Shown one piece after another: positions 27,101-37,725 of a DNA stretch of 64,000 nucleotides. Within the stretch, counting starts at the first letter, position 1, and every line of letters starts with the position of its first letter. Location of the stretch: positions 3,720,001-3,784,000 of the forward strand of contig NZ_CP017186.1 of NCBI RefSeq assembly GCF_001729745.1, in the 5' to 3' direction. The stretch comes from Enterobacter hormaechei subsp. hoffmannii (GTDB taxonomy: Bacteria; Pseudomonadota; Gammaproteobacteria; Enterobacterales; Enterobacteriaceae). The notes under the pieces were generated by a model. That model was not told the DNA's origin, made no database searches, and saw only the letters and a program-made list of their open reading frames with translations. Made by a program: the position numbers and the translations under genes.

Positions 27101-28241
27101 TTTGCCACCTCTGAGTCTTTATATTCACATCCCATGGTGCGTGCAGAAATGCCCGTACTGCGATTTCAACTCGCACGCGCTGAAGGGCGAAGTGCCGCAC
27201 GATGATTACGTCGCGCATCTGCTGGCCGATCTGGATGCCGATGTACCGTACGCACAGGGACGTGAAGTGAAGACCATTTTTATTGGTGGCGGTACGCCGA
27301 GCCTGCTTTCAGGCCCGGCGATGCAGACGCTGCTGGACGGTGTGCGCGCACGCCTGAACCTGGCAGCGGATGCTGAAATTACGATGGAAGCCAACCCGGG
27401 CACCGTTGAGGCCGACCGTTTTGTCGAGTATCAGCGCGCGGGCGTGAACCGTATCTCCATCGGCGTGCAGAGCTTTAGCGAGCCAAAGCTGAAGCGTCTG
27501 GGGCGCATTCACGGCCCGGAAGAGGCAAAGCGCGCGGCAAACCTGGCAACGGGGCTTGGGCTGCGCAGTTTTAACCTTGATTTGATGCACGGCCTGCCGG
27601 ATCAGTCCCTCGAAGAAGCGCTGGACGATTTGCGTCAGGCAATTGAACTGAACCCGCCGCATCTGTCGTGGTATCAGTTGACCATTGAACCGAACACCCT
27701 GTTTGGTTCCCGTCCTCCGGTGCTGCCGGACGATGACGCGCTGTGGGATATCTTCGAGCAGGGCCACCAGCTTTTGACCGCGGCGGGGTATCAGCAATAC
27801 GAAACCTCGGCGTATGCGAAGCCGGGCTATCAGTGTCAGCACAACCTGAACTACTGGCGCTTTGGTGATTATCTGGGGATTGGCTGCGGGGCACACGGCA
27901 AAGTGACCTTCCCGGACGGGCGCATTCTGCGCACTGCAAAAACGCGTCATCCGCGCGGGTTTATGGAAGGCCGCTACCTGGAGCGTCAGCATGACGTCGA
28001 GGCGGTGGATAAGCCGTTTGAGTTCTTTATGAACCGCTTCCGTCTGCTGGAAGCCGCACCGCGCGCGGAGTTTGCGCTCTACACCGGGTTGTCAGAGTCG
28101 GTGATTCGTCCGCAGATTGACGAGGCGTTGGCGCAGGGGTATCTGACCGAGTGTAATGAGTACTGGCAGATCACCGAGCACGGTAAGCTGTTCCTAAACT
28201 CCCTTCTTGAGCTGTTCCTCGCTGAAAATCCTGAAGGCTGA
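27093..28241 (+). CDS. hemW: Radical SAM haem chaperone HemW
   Basis: 382 residues (E. coli 378). The radical-SAM cluster motif [10 protein letters not shown] (CxxxCxxC, about residues 16-24) and GGGTPS (about 69) are clear. HemW resembles coproporphyrinogen dehydrogenase HemN, but acts as a haem chaperone delivering haem to respiratory enzymes. Last gene of the yggS operon. Its stop codon lies in the loop of a hairpin terminator. K-12 has yggM-ansB next, whereas here a DUF559 gene and repeats follow. Confidence 0.95.
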   Translation: MANLPPLSLYIHIPWCVQKCPYCDFNSHALKGEVPHDDYVAHLLADLDADVPYAQGREVKTIFIGGGTPSLLSGPAMQTLLDGVRARLNLAADAEITMEANPGTVEADRFVEYQRAGVNRISIGVQSFSEPKLKRLGRIHGPEEAKRAANLATGLGLRSFNLDLMHGLPDQSLEEALDDLRQAIELNPPHLSWYQLTIEPNTLFGSRPPVLPDDDALWDIFEQGHQLLTAAGYQQYETSAYAKPGYQCQHNLNYWRFGDYLGIGCGAHGKVTFPDGRILRTAKTRHPRGFMEGRYLERQHDVEAVDKPFEFFMNRFRLLEAAPRAEFALYTGLSESVIRPQIDEALAQGYLTECNEYWQITEHGKLFLNSLLELFLAENPEG

Positions 28242-28252
28242 TTCAGGATTTT
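28225..28252. terminator. Hairpin terminator overlapping the end of hemW
   Basis: A perfect 11-bp stem, AAAATCCTGAA with TTCAGGATTTT, encloses a six-base loop that contains the hemW TGA (28239-28241). The A and T runs could make it work in both directions. Confidence 0.8.
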
Positions 28253-28297
28253 ACATCCCGTTCTGCTGGTTGAGGGAAAGGCTGGCAGAGTGTGGGG

Positions 28298-28660
28298 ATG
28301 GAAATTACTCGTTCTTATGCAAAACAGCTCAGACGTGAGCTGACAAAAGAAGAAAGGCGGCTTTGGTATCTACTGCGCAGCCGCCGTTTCGAAAATTATA
28401 AATTTCGTCGACAGCATCCGGTAGGTAATTACATTCTGGATTTCGCCTGCTGCGCGGCTCGTCTGGCTGTTGAGCTGGATGGCGGGCAACATGATGAGAA
28501 TCAGGAATACGATCGTCAAAGGACGCTCTGGCTAAATCGAAAGGGCTGGTACGTCATTCGTTTCTGGAACAACGAACTCTGGGATAACGAAGAGGTGGTG
28601 TTAGAAAAGATCCTTGAAACACTGCAAATGCTGCAACCCTCACCCCGGCCCTCTCCCTGA
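28298..28660 (+). CDS. DUF559 endonuclease-domain protein
   Basis: About 120 residues from ATG 28298 (a GTG two codons earlier is also possible). The DUF559 pattern, related to very-short-patch repair and PD-(D/E)xK nucleases, is visible: an N-terminal basic helix (AKQLRRELTKEERRLWYLLR), then FRRQHPVGNYILDFACC and LAVELDGGQHDEN, holding the acidic residues and the E-x-D/Q core. No partner methylase is nearby. Function is unassigned; many bacteria carry such solitary genes. The last seven residues (PSPRPSP) and stop are read from a dispersed repeat, so the C-terminus was probably set by repeat insertion. It sits where K-12 has yggM-ansB. Confidence 0.85.
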   Translation: MEITRSYAKQLRRELTKEERRLWYLLRSRRFENYKFRRQHPVGNYILDFACCAARLAVELDGGQHDENQEYDRQRTLWLNRKGWYVIRFWNNELWDNEEVVLEKILETLQMLQPSPRPSP

Positions 28661-28718
28661 AAGGGAGAGGGAGCAAACCATCCCCTCGCCCCTTTGGGGA
28701 GAGGGTTAGGGTGAGGGG
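28637..28718. repeat. Dispersed CCCTCACCC...GGGTGAGGG palindrome pair, copy 2
   Basis: Two inverted arms (CCCTCACCCCGGCCCTCTCCC and GGGAGAGGGTTAGGGTGAGGGG-type), each with an internal hairpin, overlap the 3' end of the DUF559 gene and end 10 bases before yggN's stop. Confidence 0.85.
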
Positions 28719-28727
28719 TGAAGTAAA

Positions 28728-29444
28728 TTACTTCAGCGTCCCCACCAGCGCCTTCCGGCTGTCTTCCAGGGACACCACGCGTTTACACACGTCTTTGCCG
28801 AACTGCTGGAAATCGGCTTCCTGATTCTTCCACTCGTTCTGAATCGAGGTTTGCAGTCCGCCCAGGCTACCCAGTACACCCTGCAACGGATTACCGCCGC
28901 CTTTCAGCACCGCTTTGGCGCCCATCTCGTTGATACTGTCCTGGAGAATGCCGCCCATCGCCTGGTTCACCAGCTGCTGACCGTCGGCTCGCACCTGATC
29001 GATCGCCTTATAGTGGAACGTCAGGCCATCAGAGCGCGTCTCAATAATGCGGTTCATCTGTTCTTTCAGCTGTTTATCCAGCTTCGTCAGGCGGGTGCGC
29101 ATATTGCTGCTCTCCCCCACCTCTTTGGTGATGATTTTATCCAGCGCCACGCGGCCCTTCTCAACGCGGGTCAGCGCGCCATCGTTTATCCATGGCAGCG
29201 CGGTACGCAACTCGGCCTGGTAGTCCATCGCCTGCTCGCGCTGGGCGGCCGTCAGGTTTTGCTGTTTGCCGTTAAACGTCACGTTGCCATCCGGCGTGAT
29301 CACCAGATTGCCATTCTCGCCCTTAACCTGCACGGTTTGCGGGCTTAATACCACGTCGTCACGCGGGGTGACGCTACATTTATACTCCGCATGGGCGGTG
29401 GTTCCGATTGCCAGTAAAGCAACCGCCAGCAACGTTTTACGCAT
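28728..29444 (-). CDS. yggN: YggN, periplasmic DUF2884 protein
   Basis: 238 residues from ATG 29444 (MRKTLLAVALLAIGTTAHA), a typical signal peptide cleaved near residue 19-20; the frame extends seven codons upstream without need. The mature part starts EYKCSVTPRDDVVLSP and closely follows E. coli YggN (DUF2884), a periplasmic protein of unknown function. The middle (about 115-160) is predicted helical. It lies next to yggL as in K-12. Confidence 0.92.
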   Translation of the reverse strand: MRKTLLAVALLAIGTTAHAEYKCSVTPRDDVVLSPQTVQVKGENGNLVITPDGNVTFNGKQQNLTAAQREQAMDYQAELRTALPWINDGALTRVEKGRVALDKIITKEVGESSNMRTRLTKLDKQLKEQMNRIIETRSDGLTFHYKAIDQVRADGQQLVNQAMGGILQDSINEMGAKAVLKGGGNPLQGVLGSLGGLQTSIQNEWKNQEADFQQFGKDVCKRVVSLEDSRKALVGTLK

Positions 29445-29501
29445 CTTCAACACTCCCTCAGACAAAATGGGCCAGCTAATGCTGGCCCCGTTCTTGCTTT
29501 A

Positions 29502-29828
29502 TTAGTCCCACCAAACGTCGAAAAGTTCGCTGACGCGGACATCTTCCAGTTTGTGGTCTTCAAGCCATTTGCGTACCAGCGCCTGATGTTCTTCGGTGCA
29601 TTTCCCCACTTCCTGGGTGCAAATCAGACCTTCCCACGCCAGATAGCCGCTACCGTCGAAGGCCAGCTTGTTGGGTTCGATCACCTCGTTGATGAACGCA
29701 TCAACGTCCTGATCGATCTGCTCAACGCTGGTGCCTTCCGGGAAACGCCAGGCAACGGAGAAACCCACTTCCTGGAATTCTTCGATGTGCATCTTTTTAC
29801 GCAGACGACGGCTACGATTCTTTGCCAT
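29502..29828 (-). CDS. yggL: YggL, 50S ribosome-associated DUF469 protein
   Basis: 108 residues starting [14 protein letters not shown], highly basic at the N-terminus, as in E. coli YggL, which has the same length. The conserved core is FSVAWRFPEGTS and FDGSGYLAWEGLICTQEVGK (positions about 23-34 and 59-78). Reported to associate with the 50S subunit. The start overlaps the trmB stop by one base (TAATG), so both are co-translated. Confidence 0.93.
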   Translation of the reverse strand: MAKNRSRRLRKKMHIEEFQEVGFSVAWRFPEGTSVEQIDQDVDAFINEVIEPNKLAFDGSGYLAWEGLICTQEVGKCTEEHQALVRKWLEDHKLEDVRVSELFDVWWD

Positions 29829-30547
29829 TATTTCACCCTCTCGAACATTAAGTCCCATACGCCGTGACCAAGACGATGGCCACGCTGTTCAAATTTTGTC
29901 ACCGGACGTGAATCCGGACGCGGTACGTAGTCGTTGCTTTCAGACTGGTTTTTATACCCGTCCAGCGACGACATCACTTCCAGCATGTGTTCCGCATAAG
30001 GTTCCCAGTCGGTCGCCATGTGGAAGACGCCGCCCAGCTTAAGCTTACTTTTCACCAGCTCGGCAAACGGCGCCTGAACGATACGGCGTTTATTATGACG
30101 CGCTTTGTGCCACGGGTCAGGGAAAAAGAGCTGAACCATGTTCAAAGAATTGTCAGGAATCATTTTATGCAGCACTTCCACCGCGTCGTGACACATAACG
30201 CGCAGGTTCTCAACGCCCTCTTCATGGGCCGTTGCCAGACACGCACCGACGCCTGGCGAGTGCACTTCAATACCGAGGAAGTTCTGCTCCGGTCGCGCTT
30301 TCGCCATAGTGACCAGCGAGGTGCCCATGCCAAAACCGATCTCCAGCGTCACTGGCGCATCGCGACCAAACAGCTCGGTAAAGTCGAGCGGCTGCTCGCT
30401 GAACTCAACGCCCATCACCGGCCAGTAGTTGTCCAGCGCGTGTTGCTGCCCTTTTGTCAGGCGGCCCTGACGGCGGACAAAGCTGCGAATACGGCGCAGC
30501 GGGCGACCGTTTTCATCAAATTCCGGTGAAATGACGTCGTTTTTCAT
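29828..30547 (-). CDS. trmB: tRNA (guanine-N7)-methyltransferase
   Basis: 239 residues from ATG 30547, the same length as E. coli TrmB; 14 more codons upstream are open but unlikely. It makes m7G46 in tRNA. SAM-binding [12 protein letters not shown] (about 70-81), the [15 protein letters not shown] motif (about 142-156) and the C-terminal [17 protein letters not shown] are all characteristic. It diverges from mutY (about 140 bases apart) and leads the trmB-yggL-yggN unit. Confidence 0.96.
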   Translation of the reverse strand: MKNDVISPEFDENGRPLRRIRSFVRRQGRLTKGQQHALDNYWPVMGVEFSEQPLDFTELFGRDAPVTLEIGFGMGTSLVTMAKARPEQNFLGIEVHSPGVGACLATAHEEGVENLRVMCHDAVEVLHKMIPDNSLNMVQLFFPDPWHKARHNKRRIVQAPFAELVKSKLKLGGVFHMATDWEPYAEHMLEVMSSLDGYKNQSESNDYVPRPDSRPVTKFEQRGHRLGHGVWDLMFERVK

Positions 30548-30691
30548 AAAAGAGTTGTCTGCTTGTGAGAGTGTACGGGAAACGGGCATTATCCAAAGTT
30601 AAGGCTTCTATGCAAGCATGGGAAAGATCCGGTTTACAGCAGATTGACGCTGTGCTGCAATCTGCCTCCCTGATTAAGCGAATCGATGACC

Positions 30692-31744
30692 ATGCAAGCC
30701 TCTCAATTTTCAGCCCAGGTGCTGGACTGGTACGACAAATACGGGCGAAAAACCCTGCCCTGGCAAATTGAAAAAACGCCTTACAAAGTATGGCTCTCCG
30801 AGGTGATGTTGCAACAAACGCAGGTCGCGACGGTCATTCCTTACTTCGAGCGTTTTATGGCGCGCTTCCCGACAATCACCGATCTGGCCAACGCGCCGTT
30901 AGACGAGGTACTGCACCTGTGGACAGGCCTCGGCTATTACGCCCGCGCGCGCAACCTGCACAAAGCCGCACAGCAGGTCGCCACCCGCCACAACGGTAAA
31001 TTCCCGGAGACCTTTGACGAGGTGGCGGATTTGCCCGGCGTCGGGCGTTCAACCGCAGGCGCAATCCTTTCCCTGTCTTTAGGCAAGCATTTCCCTATTC
31101 TCGACGGCAACGTCAAGCGCGTGCTGGCACGCTGCTACGCCGTAGAAGGCTGGCCGGGCAAGAAAGAGGTTGAGAAGCGCCTGTGGGAGATCAGTGAAGC
31201 GGTCACTCCGGCGAAAGGGGTGGAGCGTTTTAACCAGGCGATGATGGATCTGGGCGCGATGGTCTGCACCCGTTCAAAACCGAAGTGCGAACTCTGCCCG
31301 GTAAATAACCTCTGCGTGGCCTATGCGAACCACTCCTGGGCGCAGTATCCGGGGAAAAAACCGAAGCAGACGCTGCCTGAACGCACCGGGTACATGCTGC
31401 TGATGCAGCATGGCGACGAGGTGTTTCTCGCCCAGCGCCCGCCGAGTGGCCTGTGGGGTGGTCTATACTGCTTCCCACAGTTTGAGGATGAAGCTTCGCT
31501 TCGGGCATGGCTTGAACAGCGCGGCATTGCGGCCGATACCCTGACGCAACTCAACGCGTTCCGTCATACCTTCAGCCATTTCCATCTGGATATTGTGCCT
31601 ATGTGGCTTCCCGTGTCCTCATTCACCTCCTGCATGGATGAAGGCACCGCTCTCTGGTATAACTTAGCGCAACCGCCATCAGTCGGGCTGGCGGCTCCCG
31701 TGGAGCGCCTGTTACAGCAATTACGTGTCGGTGCAATGGTTTAG
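30692..31744 (+). CDS. mutY: Adenine DNA glycosylase
   Basis: 350 residues from [10 protein letters not shown], as in E. coli; an ATG two codons earlier is possible. It removes adenine mispaired with 8-oxoguanine. The catalytic glutamate is in [11 protein letters not shown] (about 37), the helix-hairpin-helix [12 protein letters not shown] (about 115-126) precedes the catalytic aspartate in ILDGNVKRV (138), and the [4Fe-4S] ligands form [17 protein letters not shown] (about 192-208). A NUDIX-like C-terminal domain recognises 8-oxoG. yggX follows after about 25 bases, a pairing conserved in enterobacteria. Confidence 0.97.
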   Translation: MQASQFSAQVLDWYDKYGRKTLPWQIEKTPYKVWLSEVMLQQTQVATVIPYFERFMARFPTITDLANAPLDEVLHLWTGLGYYARARNLHKAAQQVATRHNGKFPETFDEVADLPGVGRSTAGAILSLSLGKHFPILDGNVKRVLARCYAVEGWPGKKEVEKRLWEISEAVTPAKGVERFNQAMMDLGAMVCTRSKPKCELCPVNNLCVAYANHSWAQYPGKKPKQTLPERTGYMLLMQHGDEVFLAQRPPSGLWGGLYCFPQFEDEASLRAWLEQRGIAADTLTQLNAFRHTFSHFHLDIVPMWLPVSSFTSCMDEGTALWYNLAQPPSVGLAAPVERLLQQLRVGAMV

Positions 31745-31770
31745 TATCGGCAAGACAAAGAGGAATGAGT

Positions 31771-33244
<1,474 letters not shown>

Positions 33245-33257
33245 AAACCACCCCCCC

Positions 33258-33338
33258 CCCTCACCCTGCCCTCTCCCCAAAGGGGAGAGGGTGTTCAAGT
33301 TCCCTCTCCCCTTTGGGGAGAGGGTTAGGGTGAGGGGG
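33258..33338. repeat. Dispersed CCCTCACCC...GGGTGAGGG palindrome pair, copy 3
   Basis: Two inverted arms with AAGGGGAGAGGG and CCCTCTCCCCTTT stems lie between mltC and nupG, preceded by a run of about 11 C. The adjoining GGCATCAGACCGCA is the inverse of a sequence beside copy 1 (13945-13960). Confidence 0.85.
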
Positions 33339-33536
33339 CATCAGACCGCACCCATCTCATCCCACCCATACAAAAATGCTATTTGCATCACAATCCAAAC
33401 TGCAAATTAATGTGGATTGCATTTTTTTGCGGGAGGTAACAAAACATATCGTTGCCAACTGATAGAATTGCATCAAATAACAACCCTGAATGTTCCTATA
33501 ACAACATATCTCCCGCTCACTTGTGAGGAAAGTAAC

Positions 33537-34793
33537 ATGAACCTTAAGCTGCAGCTTAAAATCTTGTCGTTTCTGCAGTTCTGCCTGTGGGGTAGCTGGC
33601 TGACTACACTCGGCTCCTATATGTTTGTGACGCTCAAGTTCGATGGTGCGTCAATCGGTGCCGTCTACAGCTCGCTGGGTATTGCGGCTGTTTTCATGCC
33701 AACGCTGCTCGGTATCGTGGCGGATAAATGGTTAAGTGCGAAATGGCTGTATATGCTTTGCCATCTGGTGGGTGCGGGGACGCTGTTTATGGCGGCCGAA
33801 GTGACCACGCCGGGGGCGATGTTTATGGTGATCCTGCTTAACTCGCTGGCGTATATGCCAACGCTTGGCCTGATCAACACCATCTCCTACTACCGCCTGA
33901 AATCTGCCGGTCTGGATATCGTCACCGACTTCCCGCCAATCCGTATCTGGGGCACCATCGGCTTTATCATGGCAATGTGGGGCGTGAGCTTCGCGGGCTT
34001 CGAGCTGAGCCACATGCAGCTGTATATTGGTGCCGCGCTCTCCGTGCTGCTGGCGCTGTTCACCCTGACGCTGCCCACCATTCCGGTTTCTAACCAGCAG
34101 AAAAACCAGAGCTGGAGCACCATGCTTGGCCTGGACGCCTTCGCCCTGTTCAAAAACAAGCGCATGGCGATCTTCTTTATTTTCTCCATGCTGCTGGGTG
34201 CGGAACTGCAAATCACCAACATGTTCGGTAATACCTTCCTGCACAGCTTCGATAAAGATCCGCTGTTTGCCGGGAGCTTTATCGTTGAACACGCGTCGGT
34301 GATGATGTCCATCTCGCAGATCTCTGAGACGCTGTTCATCCTGACCATCCCGTTCTTCCTGAGCCGCTACGGCATCAAGAACGTCATGCTGATCAGTATC
34401 GCTGCCTGGATGTTGCGCTTCGGTCTGTTCGCCTACGGCGACCCAAGCGCGTTCGGTACCGTGCTGCTGGTTCTGTCGATGATTGTTTACGGCTGCGCCT
34501 TCGACTTCTTCAACATCTCCGGCTCGGTGTTTGTAGAAAAAGAGGTGAAACCTGAAATTCGCGCCAGCGCGCAGGGCATGTTCCTGATGATGACCAACGG
34601 CTTCGGCTGTATTCTGGGCGGCGTGGTGAGCGGTAAAGTGGTTGAGATGTATACCACCAACGGCATCACCAACTGGCAGCCAGTGTGGCTGATCTTCGCC
34701 GGGTACTCATTGGTGCTGTTCTTCGCGTTCATCGTGCTGTTCAAGTACAAGCACGTACGCGAACCACACGGTGCGCAGCCGATCGCGCATTGA
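33537..34793 (+). CDS. nupG: Nucleoside:H+ symporter NupG
   Basis: 418 residues from ATG 33537 with GAGGAA ahead, as in E. coli; the open upstream extension is promoter DNA. About 12 membrane segments. FLQFCLWGSWLTTLGSYM in helix 1 is typical of the nucleoside symporter family. It takes up nucleosides with protons. The region before it (33360-33536) is AT-rich and holds CRP half-site-like motifs such as TGCATCACA; E. coli nupG is controlled by CRP, CytR and DeoR, but I do not see perfect sites here. A REP follows. Confidence 0.95.
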   Translation: MNLKLQLKILSFLQFCLWGSWLTTLGSYMFVTLKFDGASIGAVYSSLGIAAVFMPTLLGIVADKWLSAKWLYMLCHLVGAGTLFMAAEVTTPGAMFMVILLNSLAYMPTLGLINTISYYRLKSAGLDIVTDFPPIRIWGTIGFIMAMWGVSFAGFELSHMQLYIGAALSVLLALFTLTLPTIPVSNQQKNQSWSTMLGLDAFALFKNKRMAIFFIFSMLLGAELQITNMFGNTFLHSFDKDPLFAGSFIVEHASVMMSISQISETLFILTIPFFLSRYGIKNVMLISIAAWMLRFGLFAYGDPSAFGTVLLVLSMIVYGCAFDFFNISGSVFVEKEVKPEIRASAQGMFLMMTNGFGCILGGVVSGKVVEMYTTNGITNWQPVWLIFAGYSLVLFFAFIVLFKYKHVREPHGAQPIAH

Positions 34794-34800
34794 TTGTTGT

Positions 34801-34876
34801 GCCCGGTGGCGGCTTCGCCTTACCGGGCCTACAAACCGCAAACCGTAGGCCGGGTAAGCGTTAGCGCCACCCGGCT
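34801..34876. repeat. REP/BIME element between nupG and citG
   Basis: Arms GCCCGGTGGCGGCTTCGCCT and GTTAGCGCCACCCGGC flank two GTAGGCC/GGCCTAC cores. It ends at the citG stop and separates the backbone from the citrate cluster. Confidence 0.82.
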
Positions 34877-35678
34877 ATTTTATTCCAGACAGCACCCACC
34901 CCACCGACAGCAAATCCGCGCTGCCGCCCGGACTCAGGTTTCGTTCAATCAACGCGTTATCCATCCTAAGTAACGCATCCTGATCCCAGCCGTTCGCCAG
35001 CAGCTCCTGTGCATAATCCTGGACGTAGCGCAGCCCTTCAGTGCCGCCGCGCGAAACGAGATTACTGTCCTGGTTGATGGCCATCAGGCGCAATAACAGG
35101 TCATGAAGGGTGTTTCCCTTCCACTGAGCCAGCGCCTTACGCACCGTGCTGAAGCCGCTTTCTGCCTCACCGCGCGCGCCGGTTAAACCGTACTGCTGAA
35201 ACTGTCGCTCTCCCGCCGTTGCCTGCCCGCTGCGCCCGCCCAGTTCCCGCGCCACCAGCCCACGACAGATGTTACTTACCTCACAACAGAGGCTATCCGC
35301 AGAGATATTTTTTACACGTCCGGCGGCGAAGCAGAGCAAACCAAGGGCAAAAATCCCGCCCTTGTGCGTGTTCACCCCGCCCGTGGCGGCGTACATTGCC
35401 TGCTCACAGGCCATTCCCATCGGGCGGATAATCCGCAACTGCTGATCGGCAGGTTTGGCCGCATGTGCTTCACCCAGTTCCGCAAAACGGGCAAACCACG
35501 GCGTAATCGCCGCAATGCTGCGGAGGAATAAGGTATGGTCCATATCGCGATGGGAGCCGTTATTGAGCCTGTCCACCAGCCCCGGTTTGGGGGTCAGCTC
35601 CAGCTCCTGCCACAGCGCCTCTGCGGCAAGCGCAGGAACATCAACCGGGCGCGGTTTAGTCGCGAGCAAACCAGTCAT
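34875..35678 (-). CDS. citG: Triphosphoribosyl-dephospho-CoA synthase
   Basis: 267 residues. CitG joins ATP and dephospho-CoA to make the precursor of the citrate lyase prosthetic group. The family motifs ELELTPKPGLVDRLNNGSHRDM (about 26-47), NTHKGGIFALGLLC (about 104-117) and the TEGLRYVQ region are visible. It overlaps citX by 23 bases. Last gene of the citrate operon. Confidence 0.93.
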   Translation of the reverse strand: MTGLLATKPRPVDVPALAAEALWQELELTPKPGLVDRLNNGSHRDMDHTLFLRSIAAITPWFARFAELGEAHAAKPADQQLRIIRPMGMACEQAMYAATGGVNTHKGGIFALGLLCFAAGRVKNISADSLCCEVSNICRGLVARELGGRSGQATAGERQFQQYGLTGARGEAESGFSTVRKALAQWKGNTLHDLLLRLMAINQDSNLVSRGGTEGLRYVQDYAQELLANGWDQDALLRMDNALIERNLSPGGSADLLSVGWVLSGIK

Positions 35679-36195
35679 CTATCATCTTCTCCACGCGGGA
35701 AACCACCTGCTCAACGGGATGGTGCCGAGAACGGGAACAGGCGTGGGCAGGCTCGTCGCAAATCAGACAGCGCCTGAGGTGTGAACCCAACGACTGACGG
35801 CCAACGTGGCCATTTTCAGGGCAGATCACATCCAGATCCCACAGTCTGCCGAGCGGGTGCGTCTGCTCCAGTTCAGCACAGTGCGCTTTAATTTCCGCCG
35901 CCGGATGCGCGACGCACCACAGCGCTTCAGGTCCGGTGGGTAGCCAGAGCACCTGGCGGTCCAGCACCTGCCAGCGGTTTTCCCACAGCAGCTGGTCACA
36001 CATCTGTAACGCCACGCCCATGGTGTTGCGATAGCGCAGGCTGTCTTTAATTTGCCCGGGCGTGACCAGCGTTAGGGAGATCACCGGTTGTTGATGGTGC
36101 GTAAGCCAGTCAGCCTGACGGGCTGCGCGGCGCTCTTTCGCCGCCAGCAGCGCGTCCAGGCTGACACCCGTCCGCACAGGTGTCGCAATAGTCAT
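35656..36195 (-). CDS. citX: Apo-citrate lyase phosphoribosyl-dephospho-CoA transferase
   Basis: 179 residues from ATG 36195; a GTG two codons upstream overlaps the citF stop, and AAAGGAG lies five bases before the ATG. CitX attaches the prosthetic group to the serine of CitD. SLTLVTPGQIKDS, the D-L-D-V segment (RLWDLDVICPENG) and SRRCLIC-type sequence (LRRCLICDEPAHACSRSRHH) agree with the family. In many genomes it is a separate gene from citG, as here. Confidence 0.92.
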   Translation of the reverse strand: MTIATPVRTGVSLDALLAAKERRAARQADWLTHHQQPVISLTLVTPGQIKDSLRYRNTMGVALQMCDQLLWENRWQVLDRQVLWLPTGPEALWCVAHPAAEIKAHCAELEQTHPLGRLWDLDVICPENGHVGRQSLGSHLRRCLICDEPAHACSRSRHHPVEQVVSRVEKMIDDWFARD

Positions 36196-36197
36196 AT

Positions 36198-37715
36198 TCA
36201 CTCCTTTACCTGTCGAACGGTGTCGATCACGCTGCCGTCGCGGTAGCGGATCACCCCGACAATTTTGTCGGTGAACTCAATCGGTTTCGGTACGCCGGTC
36301 AGGGAAATCGCCCGCTCATAGAGCGCGTTGATATCTACAACCTTCAGGCCTGCTTCCATGAGTCGTTCGCGGATCTCCGGGCGCGCCGGGTTGACCGCAA
36401 TACCGTGGTCGGTGACCAGCACGTCAATGCTCTCCCCCGGCGTGAGGCGCGTGGTAACGCGCTTCACAACGGTCGGGATGCGGCTTCGCAGCAGCGGCGC
36501 GACCACAATGGTCAGGTTGGCTGCCGACGCCACGTCGCAGTGCCCGCCGGATGCGCCGCGCATCACGCCGTCGGATCCGGTGATGACGTTGACGTTAAAA
36601 TCGACGTCGATTTCCAGCGCACTGAGGATCACCACGTCGAGCTGGTCGCAGCTTGCCGCCTTGCTGCCGGGGTTGGCGTAGACGTTGGTGGAGATCTCCA
36701 CGTGGTTCGGGTTGCGCGCCAGCGAGGCCGCCGCCTGGCCGTCAAAGCACTGGGTGTCGAGCAGCTTTTCGATGAGCCCCTTCTCGTGCAAATCCACCAG
36801 GCTGCCGGTGATACCGCCAAGGGCGAAGCGCGCCTTCACGCCGCTGCGCTCCATCTTCTCTTCCATAAAGCGGGTGCAGGCGGTCGCCGCCGCGCCGGAG
36901 CCGGTCTGCATCGAGAAGCCCGGTTTAAAGTAACCAGAGTGTTCAATCACGTCCGCCGCATAGCGGGCAATCATCAGCTCGCGCGGGTTGCTGGTGACGC
37001 GCGCCGCACCGACGCTGATTTTCGCCGGGTCGCCCACGCTCTCCACCTGCACGATGTAGTCCACCTGATCCTGCACCAGGCTGGCGGGCATATTCGGGAA
37101 CGGCACCAGTTCTTCGGTCAGCAGCACCACCTTACGGGCAAAGTGTGCGTCCACCATGGCGTAGCCCAGCGAACCGCAACACGATTTGCCCTGCGTGCCG
37201 TTGGCGTTGCCAAACTCATCGCTGCACGGCACGCCAAGAAATGCCACGTCGATATTCAGCTCGCCATCCTGGAGCAGCTTCACGCGCCCGCCGTGGGAGT
37301 GAATTTGTACCGGCTCGTCCATCAGCCCGTGGGAGATGGCCTCCGCCAGCCTGCCGCGCATACCGGAGGTGTAAATTCGGGCGATCACGCCGCTTTGAAT
37401 ATGCTCGATCAGCGCGTCGTTGCAGGTCATCAGCGAGCTGGAGGCCAGGGTCAAATTTTTAAAACCCATCCGCGCCAGCAGCGCCACAACGGTGTTGATC
37501 ACCCGGTCGCCTTCGCGAAAGGCATGGTGGAAAGAGATGGTCATCCCGTCCTGCAAGCCGCTGCGCATGACGGCTTCTTCGAGGGAGGCGCAAAGCTTAC
37601 GGTTGTGTTTCGCCTCGCTGTCCGCCAGCCACGGCGTCGCGCTGTGGGCGGTATCAAAGGGCTTCAGATCCCGCAGATGGGGGAAATTCACATGGAGAAG
37701 TTCTGTCTGATTCAT
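36198..37715 (-). CDS. citF: Citrate lyase alpha subunit (citrate:acetyl-ACP CoA-transferase)
   Basis: 505 residues from ATG 37715 (AAGGA site); the open frame continues 48 codons upstream inside citE in another frame. CitF swaps acetyl for citryl on the CitD carrier. Regions typical of the family include SFHHAFREGDRV (about 57-68), GNANGTQGKSCCGSLGYA (about 171-188) and GASGGHCDVA (about 388-397). It follows citE by about 10 bases in the operon. Confidence 0.95.
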   Translation of the reverse strand: MNQTELLHVNFPHLRDLKPFDTAHSATPWLADSEAKHNRKLCASLEEAVMRSGLQDGMTISFHHAFREGDRVINTVVALLARMGFKNLTLASSSLMTCNDALIEHIQSGVIARIYTSGMRGRLAEAISHGLMDEPVQIHSHGGRVKLLQDGELNIDVAFLGVPCSDEFGNANGTQGKSCCGSLGYAMVDAHFARKVVLLTEELVPFPNMPASLVQDQVDYIVQVESVGDPAKISVGAARVTSNPRELMIARYAADVIEHSGYFKPGFSMQTGSGAAATACTRFMEEKMERSGVKARFALGGITGSLVDLHEKGLIEKLLDTQCFDGQAAASLARNPNHVEISTNVYANPGSKAASCDQLDVVILSALEIDVDFNVNVITGSDGVMRGASGGHCDVASAANLTIVVAPLLRSRIPTVVKRVTTRLTPGESIDVLVTDHGIAVNPARPEIRERLMEAGLKVVDINALYERAISLTGVPKPIEFTDKIVGVIRYRDGSVIDTVRQVKE

Positions 37716-37725
37716 TATGTCATCC

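Noticed and set aside
30565..30771. 68-codon frame between trmB and mutY
   Set aside because: Overlaps the mutY start in another frame and lacks any family resemblance.
33251..33261. Run of about 11 C as a phase-variable tract
   Set aside because: It is intergenic after mltC and adjoins a repeat; no gene frame depends on it.
33360..33536. Clear CRP/CytR operator pair for nupG
   Set aside because: Only half-site-like matches such as TGCATCACA are visible, so no separate site is claimed.
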